DNA of 64,000 nucleotides from Caldilineales bacterium (GTDB lineage: Bacteria > Chloroflexota > Anaerolineae > J102): contig JAGFJG010000121.1 in assembly GCA_024102915.1 (NCBI GenBank), positions 25,882 to 89,881 of the forward strand. Reading direction: 5' to 3'. Positions 1 to 7,986 of this stretch are shown piece by piece. The notes beneath the pieces were generated by a model. It did no database searches, had not been told where the DNA came from, and worked only from the letters and a program-made list of their open reading frames with translations. Within the stretch, counting starts at the first letter, position 1, and every line of letters begins with the position of its first letter. The position numbers and the translations under genes are program-made.

Positions 1-87
1 AACTGGGACCGCATAGAAAATAAAAGCAACCAAGAAAAACAGCACGACGGTCGAAGCGCGTCGTGTCACACTGCGAATGTACCACAT
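1..87 (-). CDS. N-terminus of a membrane protein, cut by the window edge
   Basis: An ATG at 85-87 on the minus strand is preceded by GGAGGA seven bases upstream, an excellent ribosome binding site. The frame stays open for 29 codons to the window edge. The peptide starts MWYIRSVTRR and then becomes strongly hydrophobic (VVLFFLVAFIFYAV), so it is either a first membrane helix after a positively charged, cytoplasmic N-terminus or a signal anchor. The rest of the gene lies outside the window, so no family can be named. It is co-oriented with the genes that follow on the right. Confidence 0.65.
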   Translation of the reverse strand, partial: MWYIRSVTRRASTVVLFFLVAFIFYAVPV

Positions 88-304
88 ATCCAAATCCTCC
101 TTTCAAAAATTCGGCGGTCGCTACGACCCCGGTTTGGAACGGACAGCAGCACGCTATTCAATTGCTGGTTTGTGTATGGTTCCGGCAGGATAGCACCGCT
201 GAAGGTGGCTGGTCAAATCGGTGCTAAATTGCATTCAATTGCAAAATCGTCGTCCAAACATGGAGGCGGAGTTTATCTTGCTGTAACTTGTTCTGAGTAC
301 GTTT

Positions 305-1147
305 TCAGAGCAGCTCGCCCATCTCTTCCAGCTTGGCTCTCAACTCGGTTGTCGCCCTTTCCTGTTCATCGAGTATACGTTTGATCTCGTTCAGCCGCGC
401 TTTGGCATCATCTGCGAGTGCGGCCGTCTCGGTCGTCGCGGACGCAGTCGCAGCTGTATCTGCTTCAGATGTATCAGATTCGCCCGCCTCATCAGGTGCG
501 AGAAGCTTGTTGGCCAGAAAACCGCTGAGCGTGCCGAACAGACCTACGCCCGCTGTCATGACGAATAGGCCGACCAATCGCCCCGGATTGGTGACCGGGT
601 ATCTATCTCCGTAACCCACGGTCGTGATAGTCACATACGTCCACCACAGCGCATCAGACGCGTCCTTGATGTTGGCATCGGCGGATTTCGATTCTGTGTA
701 GATAATGGCCAGAGCGCCGAATTCCAGGACAAGCAGTACCAGGAAGACCACCGTTAATAAGGCGTTTTCGGCGCGGTGGGTGACGAACTCACGCACCAGA
801 TTCTTTGCCCCGAATTCTCGGAAGAGACGAATAACCCTCCATAATCGGAACATGCGGAGGATTTTGAATTGGGGGAGCGGCAGACTGGACAACAGGTCCG
901 CCCAACCAAAACCGCGGAAGAAATAGCGCCATCGATCCGGCGAGGTGAAGAATCGGTATAAAAAGTCGCCGAGAAACACAGGCGTCATGACGGCATTGAT
1001 CGTATACAGAATATACTGCAAGCTGACGTCAAGCGGATACAAATATAGAAGCGCCAGGTTGACGATCGACAGGATCGACAACGCCCCAACGAACAACTCA
1101 TAACCGATGTCTTTCAATTCACGTTGTTCTCGTTTCTTTCCAGCCAT
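305..1147 (-). CDS. voltage-gated-type potassium channel subunit
   Basis: A 280-residue membrane protein of the six-helix cation channel family. It would conduct K+ across the cytoplasmic membrane as a tetramer. The selectivity filter TTVGYGD is at about residues 175-181, between pore helices. A basic S4-like stretch with regularly spaced Arg (RMFRLWRVIRLFREF) lies at about 98-112, preceded by a DLLSSLP turn. After the last helix comes an Ala/Thr/Glu-rich linker and a C-terminal coiled coil (about 246-280), probably for tetramer assembly; no ligand-binding RCK or cNMP domain is seen. The ATG at 1145-1147 is preferred over the GTG at 1154-1156 because that GTG is part of the GAGGTG ribosome binding site. 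Confidence 0.88.
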   Translation of the reverse strand: MAGKKREQRELKDIGYELFVGALSILSIVNLALLYLYPLDVSLQYILYTINAVMTPVFLGDFLYRFFTSPDRWRYFFRGFGWADLLSSLPLPQFKILRMFRLWRVIRLFREFGAKNLVREFVTHRAENALLTVVFLVLLVLEFGALAIIYTESKSADANIKDASDALWWTYVTITTVGYGDRYPVTNPGRLVGLFVMTAGVGLFGTLSGFLANKLLAPDEAGESDTSEADTAATASATTETAALADDAKARLNEIKRILDEQERATTELRAKLEEMGELL

Positions 1148-1351
1148 AGGATGCACCTCGGTCTTGATTCTACAAAATAGTTGAGCGCAGAGTTATCATC
1201 AATCTCTGCACTCAACAGCCAAACGACTCGATTTTCCGTCGAACCTCAAGCGGCGTTTTGGAGCAAAAGGCGGCAACTACTCACCGGCATTTTAGCACAT
1301 TCGATCGGATGGCCTGGTCCGAGTCGCACCATTGCAACGGCGCAACCGGCT

Positions 1352-1756
1352 TCATTCGCTGGCCGTGTACGTCAACACGGTCTCGCCATCGGTGGCCGTC
1401 AGGGTGAGTTGGTCGCCTTTGATCTCGTAGGAGCCGACAGACTCCAACAAATAGAAATAATTGCTCTCCTGTTGATCAATCGGCTCCGAACAACTCATCA
1501 TCGTTGAGTTAGGCGAGGTGATGGTCAGGTTTTTGCCATCGACCGTATAGCTCGCACCGTAATTGTTGCAACCGCCATGGCCGGATAATTGACCATCTGA
1601 CTTGAACTCCGCCGTAATAGTGACATCGGGCAACAACGTTGCTTCGTACATGGATGACAACGTCCAGTTGGCGCCAACGAGAGGCATTGACTCGGCCGAA
1701 CCGCATGCGGTAAGGACTAGAACGGCCACGATACAGATTAGGATGACTTGTTTCAC
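1352..1756 (-). CDS. META-domain lipoprotein
   Basis: A 134-residue secreted lipoprotein. The signal peptide (MKQVILICIVAVLVLTAC) ends in a lipobox with the lipidated Cys at residue 18. The mature part is one META/HslJ-type (DUF306) domain: an initial WxL motif (GANWTLSSM) and the typical glycine/asparagine motif GHGGCNNYGASY, with a pair of Cys that could form a disulfide. Family members are linked to heat-shock or drug tolerance in other bacteria; the function here is unknown. The GTG at 1754-1756 is chosen because GAGGAG lies eight bases upstream; the earlier GTG touches that ribosome binding site. Confidence 0.8.
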   Translation of the reverse strand: MKQVILICIVAVLVLTACGSAESMPLVGANWTLSSMYEATLLPDVTITAEFKSDGQLSGHGGCNNYGASYTVDGKNLTITSPNSTMMSCSEPIDQQESNYFYLLESVGSYEIKGDQLTLTATDGETVLTYTASE

Positions 1757-1879
1757 GAGAAGCACTCCTCGAGCCTGAACATCGTTGTAGGTTTGCTATG
1801 CGCGCGTTCGGCAATTCAGTAGGCTCGGACCTTCACAGACTAGACGCGCCAGCGAATTGCCTGGATCGAAAACGAGCGA

Positions 1880-1924
1880 ACTCCCTCCTCGCCTATCCCT
1901 TCATAACCAGGGCGGGGAGGGAGT
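1880..1924 (-). terminator. strong hairpin after the DUF1269 gene
   Basis: ACTCCCTCCTCGCC (1880-1893) pairs with GGCGGGGAGGGAGT (1911-1924): a 14-bp stem with one G-T wobble and a 17-base loop. It sits just downstream of the stop at 1978 on the minus strand. It is followed only by a weak T-rich stretch (CGTTTTCG), so it is a plausible but not perfect intrinsic terminator. Confidence 0.5.
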
Positions 1925-1977
1925 GACATGGTCAAACAGCTTCGGATCAGGCGTGCACCGAAATGCGTCGCCGAGTC

Positions 1978-2892
1978 CTAGCCTTCCGCTTCAGCAGGTG
2001 CGTCCGTCCCCTCGTCATCAGCTTCTGGCTCTGCCTCGTCCTCCGCTGGCGCCGCTTCCACTTCCGCCGCAGGTTCCACCGCCGCCGCAGTCACGGTCAC
2101 CGGCACAGTCGCTGAAGCAACGATGACCTCGCCTTCATCCGTCACGACATCGTCGACGACGACAGCGCCCTCATCGGTGATTACGCCTGCTTCCACAGCG
2201 CTGCCTTCCGCCGTGACCACGCCAACCTCATAGGCCGCGCCTTCATCCGTGATCACAGCCGCGCCTGCCACGACCGCATCGCTGGTAATGACAGCGCCTA
2301 CGACTTCAGCGGACTGATCATCGACGGCGATTTCCTGCATGGCCAGACCGTCTTCGGCCAGAACCAGGCCCAGGGCCATGCTCTTGCCCGCTTCCAACAG
2401 GCGAGAGATCTCGGCAGCGAGATTCGAGACGAACACAGCCAGTTGCTCATCACCGACTTGTTGCTGAACCGCCTTTAGGAAATCATGACTCGTAATCATG
2501 GCCAGGGCGGATGTACTCGGTTTCAAGGCGACGCCAATCGTGCTCAGACTACTGTCCTTGAACCCGGCGTCGCCATGCGCGGCGATGGCGCCGATGGCCG
2601 CGCCGGCGCTGGCGCCAAGCGCAATCCCGGCTGGCCCGCCCAGAATGCCCAGCACGCCGCCGACGAGGGCGCCAACGCCCGCGCCTTTGCCCGTACTCAT
2701 ATCGCCGGTCTCGTGATATTTCACTTTGCCGGCAGCATCCTGGCGGATTACGGCGGCATCCTCAAAGTACATCTGATTTTGTTTCTTGGCCTCTTGCAAT
2801 GCTTTCAGGGCTTCGTCGGCGGCGTTTTCATCGGTGAATGCCATGACGAGAAAGCCAACGGCGGGCACGGCTTGGGGTTGTTCATCACTCAT
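1978..2892 (-). CDS. DUF1269-type membrane protein with acidic repeat tail
   Basis: A 304-residue protein. The N-terminal part is DUF1269-like: a ferredoxin-like fold start (FLVMAFTDENAADEALKAL), then a glycine-rich hydrophobic segment (GAGVGALVGGVLGILGGPAG, about residues 72-100) and a closing SLSTIGVALKPSTSALAMI motif. The C-terminal third is different: imperfect short repeats around VITDEGA and VVTAEGS (about 200-260), followed by a very acidic Ala/Pro/Glu/Asp tail. Function unknown; DUF1269 proteins are often stress-linked membrane proteins. The ATG at 2890-2892 has AGGAG eight bases upstream; the longer open frame upstream lacks one and is probably not translated. Confidence 0.75.
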   Translation of the reverse strand: MSDEQPQAVPAVGFLVMAFTDENAADEALKALQEAKKQNQMYFEDAAVIRQDAAGKVKYHETGDMSTGKGAGVGALVGGVLGILGGPAGIALGASAGAAIGAIAAHGDAGFKDSSLSTIGVALKPSTSALAMITSHDFLKAVQQQVGDEQLAVFVSNLAAEISRLLEAGKSMALGLVLAEDGLAMQEIAVDDQSAEVVGAVITSDAVVAGAAVITDEGAAYEVGVVTAEGSAVEAGVITDEGAVVVDDVVTDEGEVIVASATVPVTVTAAAVEPAAEVEAAPAEDEAEPEADDEGTDAPAEAEG

Positions 2893-3030
2893 TTGGGAGT
2901 CTCCTGGGGGTGAGTTGTGATTAAGTGGTTGAAGGTCGATGATTAATAATGGGTTCTCCTGCAATAACCGCAGGGAGCACAGAGAAAGCACTTGACTTCG
3001 AGCTTCAAAAGCTCATGAAATCTCTGTGTT

Positions 3031-3062
3031 CTCCGCGGCCTCTGTGGTTGCAAAACCCTTTT
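3031..3062. repeat. dispersed intergenic repeat, copy 1
   Basis: A 30-base core (3031-3060, CTCCGCGGCCTCTGTGGTTG onward) matches 62411-62440 at 25 of 30 positions. The flank (2970-3030) has the same vocabulary (CTCTGTGTTCTCCG, CACAGAGA). It lies in the 232-base spacer between the DUF1269 gene and the next gene upstream. No open frame or transposase is attached. Confidence 0.6.
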
Positions 3063-3124
3063 GCAGTAGAGCCAGACCTAAATCATCGATCTTCTTAAGA
3101 TGTTCTGAATGGCGCTAGGTGATC

Positions 3125-3958
3125 TCAACCGGCGGCATCGTCCAGGGCATCGGCAGTGGCCGACAACGCTTCAGCCTGGCCCAGCGTTTCCGCCGCTTCG
3201 GCAATGTCGGCAACGCCTGCGGCAGCGGCCATACGTGCTTCCGCCGCCATCTCGTCCGAGACCTCGACCTCGATTGCGCCATCCACAACGCGTTCGATGC
3301 CATCGACAGCCATCGCCTCGCCGGCAGCAGCGGCAGCGCCTGCCACTTCCAGTCTGGTGGCGCCTTCCATCATTTCGTTCACGCCCATGTCGCCGATCTC
3401 ATAAGCGGTCGCTTCCATTGCCATAGAAACGGCTCTCGATGCGGCGAACTTGATGATGGAATCCAGGGCGATTTCGCGCAGCGATTCCGCTTTCATTTCC
3501 AGGAAGTCGGCGAGAATCGGCATATCGCGCAGAGCCACCACATCGCCCGCCAGCGCCAACTGTCCGGCAATGGCGGCCAATTCCATGCCATGTTCCAGAT
3601 CGGTGGCCGACAAGACGCTCACGATCTCGCTCTGGACCTCGACATCTTCCGATGCCGCCAGCAGTTCGGCGCCTTCGGCCATGTCGACGATGCCCGCCTC
3701 GGCGACCAATACGCTGATCCTTTCCAGACCTTCGGCCACCACTAACTCGTCAACGCCACGAGTCATATTGCTGGCGCCTTCAGCCAGGGCTTCGCGGCTG
3801 ACATCACTCGCTGCCGCCGCGTATTCCAGTTCAACCACGCCGAGTTCGGCCTGGTCTACGGCCACGACGGCTTCGATTTCCGCCAATGCTTCGATGTCGG
3901 CGGCAGTATCTTTTAATTCGTCTTTGTCAACCGAAACGGTCTTACTTTTTTTTGCCAT
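3125..3958 (-). CDS. Ala/Glu-rich helical protein of unknown function
   Basis: I do not recognise the family. The 277-residue product starts with a basic peptide (MAKKSKTVSVDKDELK) and is otherwise acidic, alanine-rich and almost free of Pro, Cys and Trp, so an all-helical, possibly coiled-coil, soluble protein is expected. Recurring patterns such as A(E)GA-x-x-L/M-x-A (AEGASNM, AEGAELLA, MEGATRLEVA, IAEAAETL) suggest degenerate helical repeats of about 35 residues. AGGAG lies eight bases before the ATG. It sits between the DUF1269 gene and a small membrane protein in a run of co-oriented genes, so a shared stress or envelope role is inferred from context only. Confidence 0.7.
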   Translation of the reverse strand: MAKKSKTVSVDKDELKDTAADIEALAEIEAVVAVDQAELGVVELEYAAAASDVSREALAEGASNMTRGVDELVVAEGLERISVLVAEAGIVDMAEGAELLAASEDVEVQSEIVSVLSATDLEHGMELAAIAGQLALAGDVVALRDMPILADFLEMKAESLREIALDSIIKFAASRAVSMAMEATAYEIGDMGVNEMMEGATRLEVAGAAAAAGEAMAVDGIERVVDGAIEVEVSDEMAAEARMAAAAGVADIAEAAETLGQAEALSATADALDDAAG

Positions 3959-4067
3959 GTGGGGTTCTCCTTTGGAAAAGGGAATAGAGGGATGGGTTGG
4001 TGAGAAGGGTGGGAAGCGCAGGCGTCCAACGTCGTTTGCCGGACGCCTGCTCAGCCAGCAATGAAAT

Positions 4068-4385
4068 CTAGGCAGTAGTTGCCGACTGACCGCTTCCGGG
4101 GTAACCAGGAATCTGATTGCGGTTGGCGGCGACCTGCTGCCACTTCATGGCATCCAGCAACACGCCGAGGATGATCCACATCCAATCCCAGCCGTTGATG
4201 CCAGTCGGGCTCCAGACGAGCATGTACATGACGGTGGTGAAGGGGAGGAAGATGATGCCCAACAACGGCCAGAACCAGGTGTTCCAAACGATATCCCAAC
4301 GAGCGCTGAATATCCAGGCCAGGATGAGGAACAGACGCGGGGCGACGGCAATGCCAAAGGCCAGCAAACATCCTAAAAGTATCAT
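4068..4385 (-). CDS. small membrane protein, paralog 1 of 2
   Basis: A 105-residue protein with about three hydrophobic helices and a polar C-terminal tail. It is clearly paralogous to the product of 12765-13061. Both share PLLGIIFLPFTT-x-MY-x-L-x-W, then GWDW-x-W-x-IL-x-VLLD-x-M, and the tail motif NRNQIPG. The Trp-rich GWDW segment looks like a conserved loop. The start at 4383-4385 has AAGGAG eight bases upstream; the longer upstream frame is discarded. I know no function for this family. Confidence 0.75.
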   Translation of the reverse strand: MILLGCLLAFGIAVAPRLFLILAWIFSARWDIVWNTWFWPLLGIIFLPFTTVMYMLVWSPTGINGWDWMWIILGVLLDAMKWQQVAANRNQIPGYPGSGQSATTA

Positions 4386-4650
4386 AAGAAATTCTCCTTC
4401 GGTGTGAAATAGACAGGGTCGATAAAATTGTGATTGTTTCAAGTGTATTGAATGTGACTTTAATCCATTTAGTAGCACCTCCCGAATGAAAGGTTTGGTC
4501 GAGAATTGACTATTCGATTGTCATGGACAGCGCTCAGTATAATGCTAAATTAGCAACTTTGAAATTAAGTTTTGTTTACAATTTCTTTTTCGTCAAACTT
4601 ATCTGTCAAAACTGCAAGTGCCGTGGGCAGAATGGCTCGGATCTGATGGG

Positions 4651-4693
4651 GGTCGGGCAGAGCTGAGCTTGCTTCTCTCGAATCTGCCCGACC
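4651..4693. repeat. perfect 11-bp inverted repeat
   Basis: GGTCGGGCAGA (4651-4661) and TCTGCCCGACC (4683-4693) form a perfect 11-bp stem with a 21-base loop. It lies next to the arylsulfatase relic, downstream of the gene ending at 4933. There is no T-tract, so a terminator is uncertain; it may be an element scar. Confidence 0.5.
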
Positions 4694-4700
4694 ATGTCGA

Positions 4701-4911
4701 TTGATCATAGCCCCAGGTTTGCGGCCAGGGCTCGAAGGGGGCGGCAGGCCCCATCTCCGCCGCCCGCGTCAAGTTCGCGTGCGGATTTCGTCGCCAAAAT
4801 TTTCCGGTCGGCGACCGCTTTGTCCGGGGTGCGGGCAATCGTCTCGCCGAATTTGCGGTCGGGAATCGGCAGTACAGCGCCCCCGAGATTCTCTTGATGA
4901 GGTTGATAGCC
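4701..4911 (-). pseudogene. relic of an arylsulfatase gene
   Basis: Two short segments in different minus-strand frames resemble parts of large bacterial arylsulfatases. At 4807-4911 the translation is GYQPHQENLGGAVLPIPDRK followed by FGETIARTPDKAVAD, which resembles the leader that precedes the first catalytic block. At 4701-4763 a second frame gives MGPAAPFEPWPQTWGYDQ, resembling the GPxGPFDRWP-x-x-WGFDY segment found after the catalytic centre. The catalytic block between them (DDxG, C/S-x-P-x-R) is missing. The sequence therefore looks like a deleted, frameshifted remnant. The assignment rests on remembered family motifs and needs a translated search. Confidence 0.45.
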
Positions 4912-4932
4912 TTTCTGGCTGTGTACGGCGAA

Positions 4933-5481
4933 CTAGTCCGTCGTCTTCTTTCCGCCTATCAATTCGCCCTGGTAGACGATACTGGCCGCAGCCAGCACGA
5001 CGACGATGATGGTGCTGATCGTGCTTGACAGACTATTGTCGAAGAGTTCATTCACCCCACGTGTGACCAGCAGTGCGCCAACCAGCCCGGACAGGATGAT
5101 GACGCCCCAATCCTGCGAACCTTTACGCGCCCGCCGGATCAGAACGAGTCCGATAACGCCGCCAATCACTGCCAGAATCCAGTTCATCAACCCCCAATCC
5201 AGATTGAATAGATTGAGGAATCCCAGGACGACGGCGGCGCCGCCAATCGCGCCGATCACGAGGACGATCACTTCGATCATCCCTTTGGCGAAACCGGCCA
5301 GGAAGAAACCGGCGATGGCCAGAACCAGGGGCAGCCCGACCATGATCAGTGTGCTCGGTTGGTCGAACAGGGTGAGAAAGCCCACGCCGAGCAGCGCGCC
5401 CACAGCCGCGCCCAGGATGGCGAGTCGTTTTCCGAGCACGAGGACGGCAATTCCGATTGCGATGACTAAGATTGGGAACAT
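4933..5481 (-). CDS. polytopic membrane protein, DUF4203-like
   Basis: A 182-residue, almost entirely hydrophobic protein with about six predicted helices, rich in Gly, Val, Ile and Leu. The glycine-zipper-like helices (GAAVGALLGVGFL, VIGAIGGAAVVLGFL, AVIGGVIGLVLI) and the length resemble DUF4203/TMEM198-like proteins; this is a tentative match. It ends in a short basic cytoplasmic tail (GGKKTTD). GGAG lies nine bases before the ATG. It is preceded upstream by the LppX-like gene and has no catalytic motif. Confidence 0.6.
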   Translation of the reverse strand: MFPILVIAIGIAVLVLGKRLAILGAAVGALLGVGFLTLFDQPSTLIMVGLPLVLAIAGFFLAGFAKGMIEVIVLVIGAIGGAAVVLGFLNLFNLDWGLMNWILAVIGGVIGLVLIRRARKGSQDWGVIILSGLVGALLVTRGVNELFDNSLSSTISTIIVVVLAAASIVYQGELIGGKKTTD

Positions 5482-5578
5482 GTTGTTTTACTCCAGCGAA
5501 GAATGTTGAGTGAATTCAATGAAAAGACGAGAGATGATGGGAACGATGGAAACAACTTGAGAGAATTGGGTCGGAAGC

Positions 5579-6439
5579 CTATTTCGAGATAGGCCGATTG
5601 CAGGCGCGAGGCAATGAGACTTTCGCGCTTTTGCCGATGCGGGTCAGGTCGAGTTCGATACCGAAGTCGCCCTGGAACTTGAGCGGTTCGTATTCGCCGC
5701 TGAAATTGCCGCGGAAGGCCACAGGATAGCCGCTGGCGACATCGACATAAACATGGGCGTCTTCCGCCGCCCAGAGTAATTCGGCGAATTTCTGCAGTTC
5801 CTCGTTCGAACTTTCTTGGGCGGCGGCCAGGAACGCGTCGCCGTCGATGACGTAGTGATTGACTTTAGCGCCGTTTATGGTTTCCTGGCCGACCAGTTCA
5901 CCGCGGGCCACGTCGCTGCTCGTCAACATTTCCATCAGCCATTGCGGACTCATTTTGTCCAGCGTATCGGTGGCGTTCAAGGCTTGCGGTTTGATGCACA
6001 CGGGAACCAGGCCGTTGATCACGATGTATGCGCCATCGGGCGTTTTGTAGAGATCGACCTTCGAGGGCGTGAACAGACCGACGAGGGAGCCGCCGACCTT
6101 GGCGGCCAGATCGCCCAGCAGCGGGCCGGACACGGTGATCTGGCTCTTGTTCTGCGGGTTGACCGCTAACTTGCCGGTGAGGTCGCCCTGAGTGCGCTCG
6201 CCATCGATCAGGCCATTCACTTCGAGCCTGACCGTCGCTTCGAACGCGTCGAGTTCTGCGATCGATTCGATGGGGATCGGTTCACCGGGCGGAGGGGCGA
6301 AGAGTCTGGCCGGGGTGAGCAACGAGGCCAGGGATGTTGTGGAGATTGCCGGCGCGACGAAGTTGAACGCCAGGATCAGCGTAACCGCCGTGACGACAAC
6401 GATAATTCCAGCGAGCAGGTTGCGGTACAATGCTTTCAT
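5579..6439 (-). CDS. membrane-anchored LppX/LprG-like protein
   Basis: A 286-residue protein with a signal anchor (ALYRNLLAGIIVVVTAVTLI) and an extracellular part with alternating beta-strand patterns. The text LTGKLAVNPQNKSQITVSGP followed by LLGDLAAKVGG, and later VKVNHYVIDGDAF-type strands, resemble LolA/LppX-fold lipid-carrier domains; this is a weak assignment. There is no lipobox Cys. The ATG at 6437-6439 is preferred because GGAG lies about ten bases upstream, whereas the upstream GTG start lacks a ribosome binding site. It follows the DUF2252 gene by 83 bases on the same strand and may be cotranscribed. Confidence 0.5.
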   Translation of the reverse strand: MKALYRNLLAGIIVVVTAVTLILAFNFVAPAISTTSLASLLTPARLFAPPPGEPIPIESIAELDAFEATVRLEVNGLIDGERTQGDLTGKLAVNPQNKSQITVSGPLLGDLAAKVGGSLVGLFTPSKVDLYKTPDGAYIVINGLVPVCIKPQALNATDTLDKMSPQWLMEMLTSSDVARGELVGQETINGAKVNHYVIDGDAFLAAAQESSNEELQKFAELLWAAEDAHVYVDVASGYPVAFRGNFSGEYEPLKFQGDFGIELDLTRIGKSAKVSLPRACNRPISK

Positions 6440-6522
6440 ACGTTCATATCTCCGCACAACGGGGTGCAGCCTGTTTGGCAGCGTTTGTCTCTTGATGAGC
6501 ACGGTTTTGTCAGATGCCGTCG

Positions 6523-7935
6523 CTATGCTCCTGGCACGGCATTGAGCCTGCCATCGTTGACGGCGTTGACGAAGCTCTGATAATCACGTTGGTTTTGGTC
6601 AGCATAAGCTTTGGCGAATTCGGCAAGCGCGATCTGGAATGAGGCGTTCTTGCCAAGATATGCACTGATAGCGATGCGGTCGCCCGAGCGAGCATGGGCG
6701 CGGGCGAGCGTCCAACCGCACATCTTGCCGTAGATCATGATCTCGTCCGGGGTCATGGTTTCGACCTCCAATGAAATCTTCCAATCCCACAATTGGCGGA
6801 TGTAAAAATCGTGGGATTTCCCGTCCAACCCTGCGGACACCCGCTCCCAACCCAGGAAAATGTCGCTGGCAGCCTGCATCAGACGTTGGCCTTCGACGAC
6901 GCGTTTGCCGTGTTCGGCATAAACGCTCTTGCCAAGGAATGGCTCCAATACCGAGGCCTCCGCCTCTTTCACTTGCAGGAACAGAGGATCGGTCGGGTCG
7001 CGCCCGGTCAATAACACGATGTACGTGCGCGTGCCCACACTGCCCACGCCGACGACTTTGCGCGCCATGTGTATATATTTGTAATGATCGAGCAGATATC
7101 GCCGGTCATCTTGCAAGGTGCGACTATAAGTTTGGAGCAGGCTGCGAATGGTCTCTTCGAGCACGTCAGGATTTATATCCGAGGCAAGCTCTTCGATCGG
7201 GACAATCAACGGCGGCTTCGCTTTGATGCGCAGGCGGCCATTCACCTCTTCCGTCAGTTTTTCCACCGCACGCTGGTTGTCACGACCATGCGCCAGAGTC
7301 AGGTTTGCTTCGAGCGCCTTGATAGATCGGGCTTTCGAATCCATCCCCCAACGTGCTTCCATCCCCGCCGGATCGAGATGCAGGCACCACATGTCGAGAT
7401 AGCCCAACTCGGCGAATTCCTGGATGGCGCGATGGTATTCGCCAACCGCGCCTTCCACGATGCGCGAGCGATGCCTGTCATTGATTCCCATCTGGCGTCC
7501 GACGATTTCGATGCTGGCGGCCAGGCGTTTGACATCCCATTCAAATGGGCCCGGCAAAGTCTCGTCGAAATCGTTGACATCGAGCACCAACTCCCGCTCC
7601 GGCGACGCGAACCCGCCGAAATTCGACAGGTGCGCGTCGCCACAGAGTTGAACGCGTATCCCGGTGTTGGGCATGGCCGCCAGATCGGCGGCCATGATGG
7701 CGGCGGCGCCGCGATAGAAGGCGAAAGGCGATGCCATCATGCGCCAGTGACGAATGGGCACCAGTTCGGGGATGCGTGTTTCCGCCTGTGCCGCCAGCGC
7801 TTGCAGCGGGTCGGCCCGCTCAGCCGGCGCTTCCCAGGCCGCGTGATTCTCGCGCGGGAATTTGGCGCGCATCTCTTTACCGTGCTCCATCCGTTCTTGC
7901 AGCGTCTTTTTCGTGGGGACGATTGCCGCCGTCAT
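6523..7935 (-). CDS. DUF2252 family protein
   Basis: A 470-residue, full-length member of DUF2252, a family thought to have a protein-kinase-like or aminoglycoside-phosphotransferase-like fold. Signature blocks are present: SPFAFYRG (69-76), GDAHLSNFGGF (99-109), DVNDFDE (119-125) and WDVKRLA (133-139). The GDAH-x-x-N and D-x-D-x-D blocks look like a catalytic loop and a metal-binding segment. Substrate unknown. GGGAG lies seven bases before the ATG. It sits 51 bases downstream of the SulP gene and on the same strand, so an operon is likely. Confidence 0.88.
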   Translation of the reverse strand: MTAAIVPTKKTLQERMEHGKEMRAKFPRENHAAWEAPAERADPLQALAAQAETRIPELVPIRHWRMMASPFAFYRGAAAIMAADLAAMPNTGIRVQLCGDAHLSNFGGFASPERELVLDVNDFDETLPGPFEWDVKRLAASIEIVGRQMGINDRHRSRIVEGAVGEYHRAIQEFAELGYLDMWCLHLDPAGMEARWGMDSKARSIKALEANLTLAHGRDNQRAVEKLTEEVNGRLRIKAKPPLIVPIEELASDINPDVLEETIRSLLQTYSRTLQDDRRYLLDHYKYIHMARKVVGVGSVGTRTYIVLLTGRDPTDPLFLQVKEAEASVLEPFLGKSVYAEHGKRVVEGQRLMQAASDIFLGWERVSAGLDGKSHDFYIRQLWDWKISLEVETMTPDEIMIYGKMCGWTLARAHARSGDRIAISAYLGKNASFQIALAEFAKAYADQNQRDYQSFVNAVNDGRLNAVPGA

Positions 7936-7986
7936 CTGGGATCTCCCGCCCCATTCCAGGGCATACTTGTGAATTGAATGTTGACG

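Noticed and set aside
4599..4838. 79-codon minus-strand frame as a real gene
   Set aside because: It holds part of a sulfatase-like segment only in one piece, lacks a ribosome binding site and matches a decayed gene better.
7069..7977. 302-codon open frame antisense to the DUF2252 gene
   Set aside because: DUF2252 signatures lie on the other strand; this frame is a codon-bias shadow.
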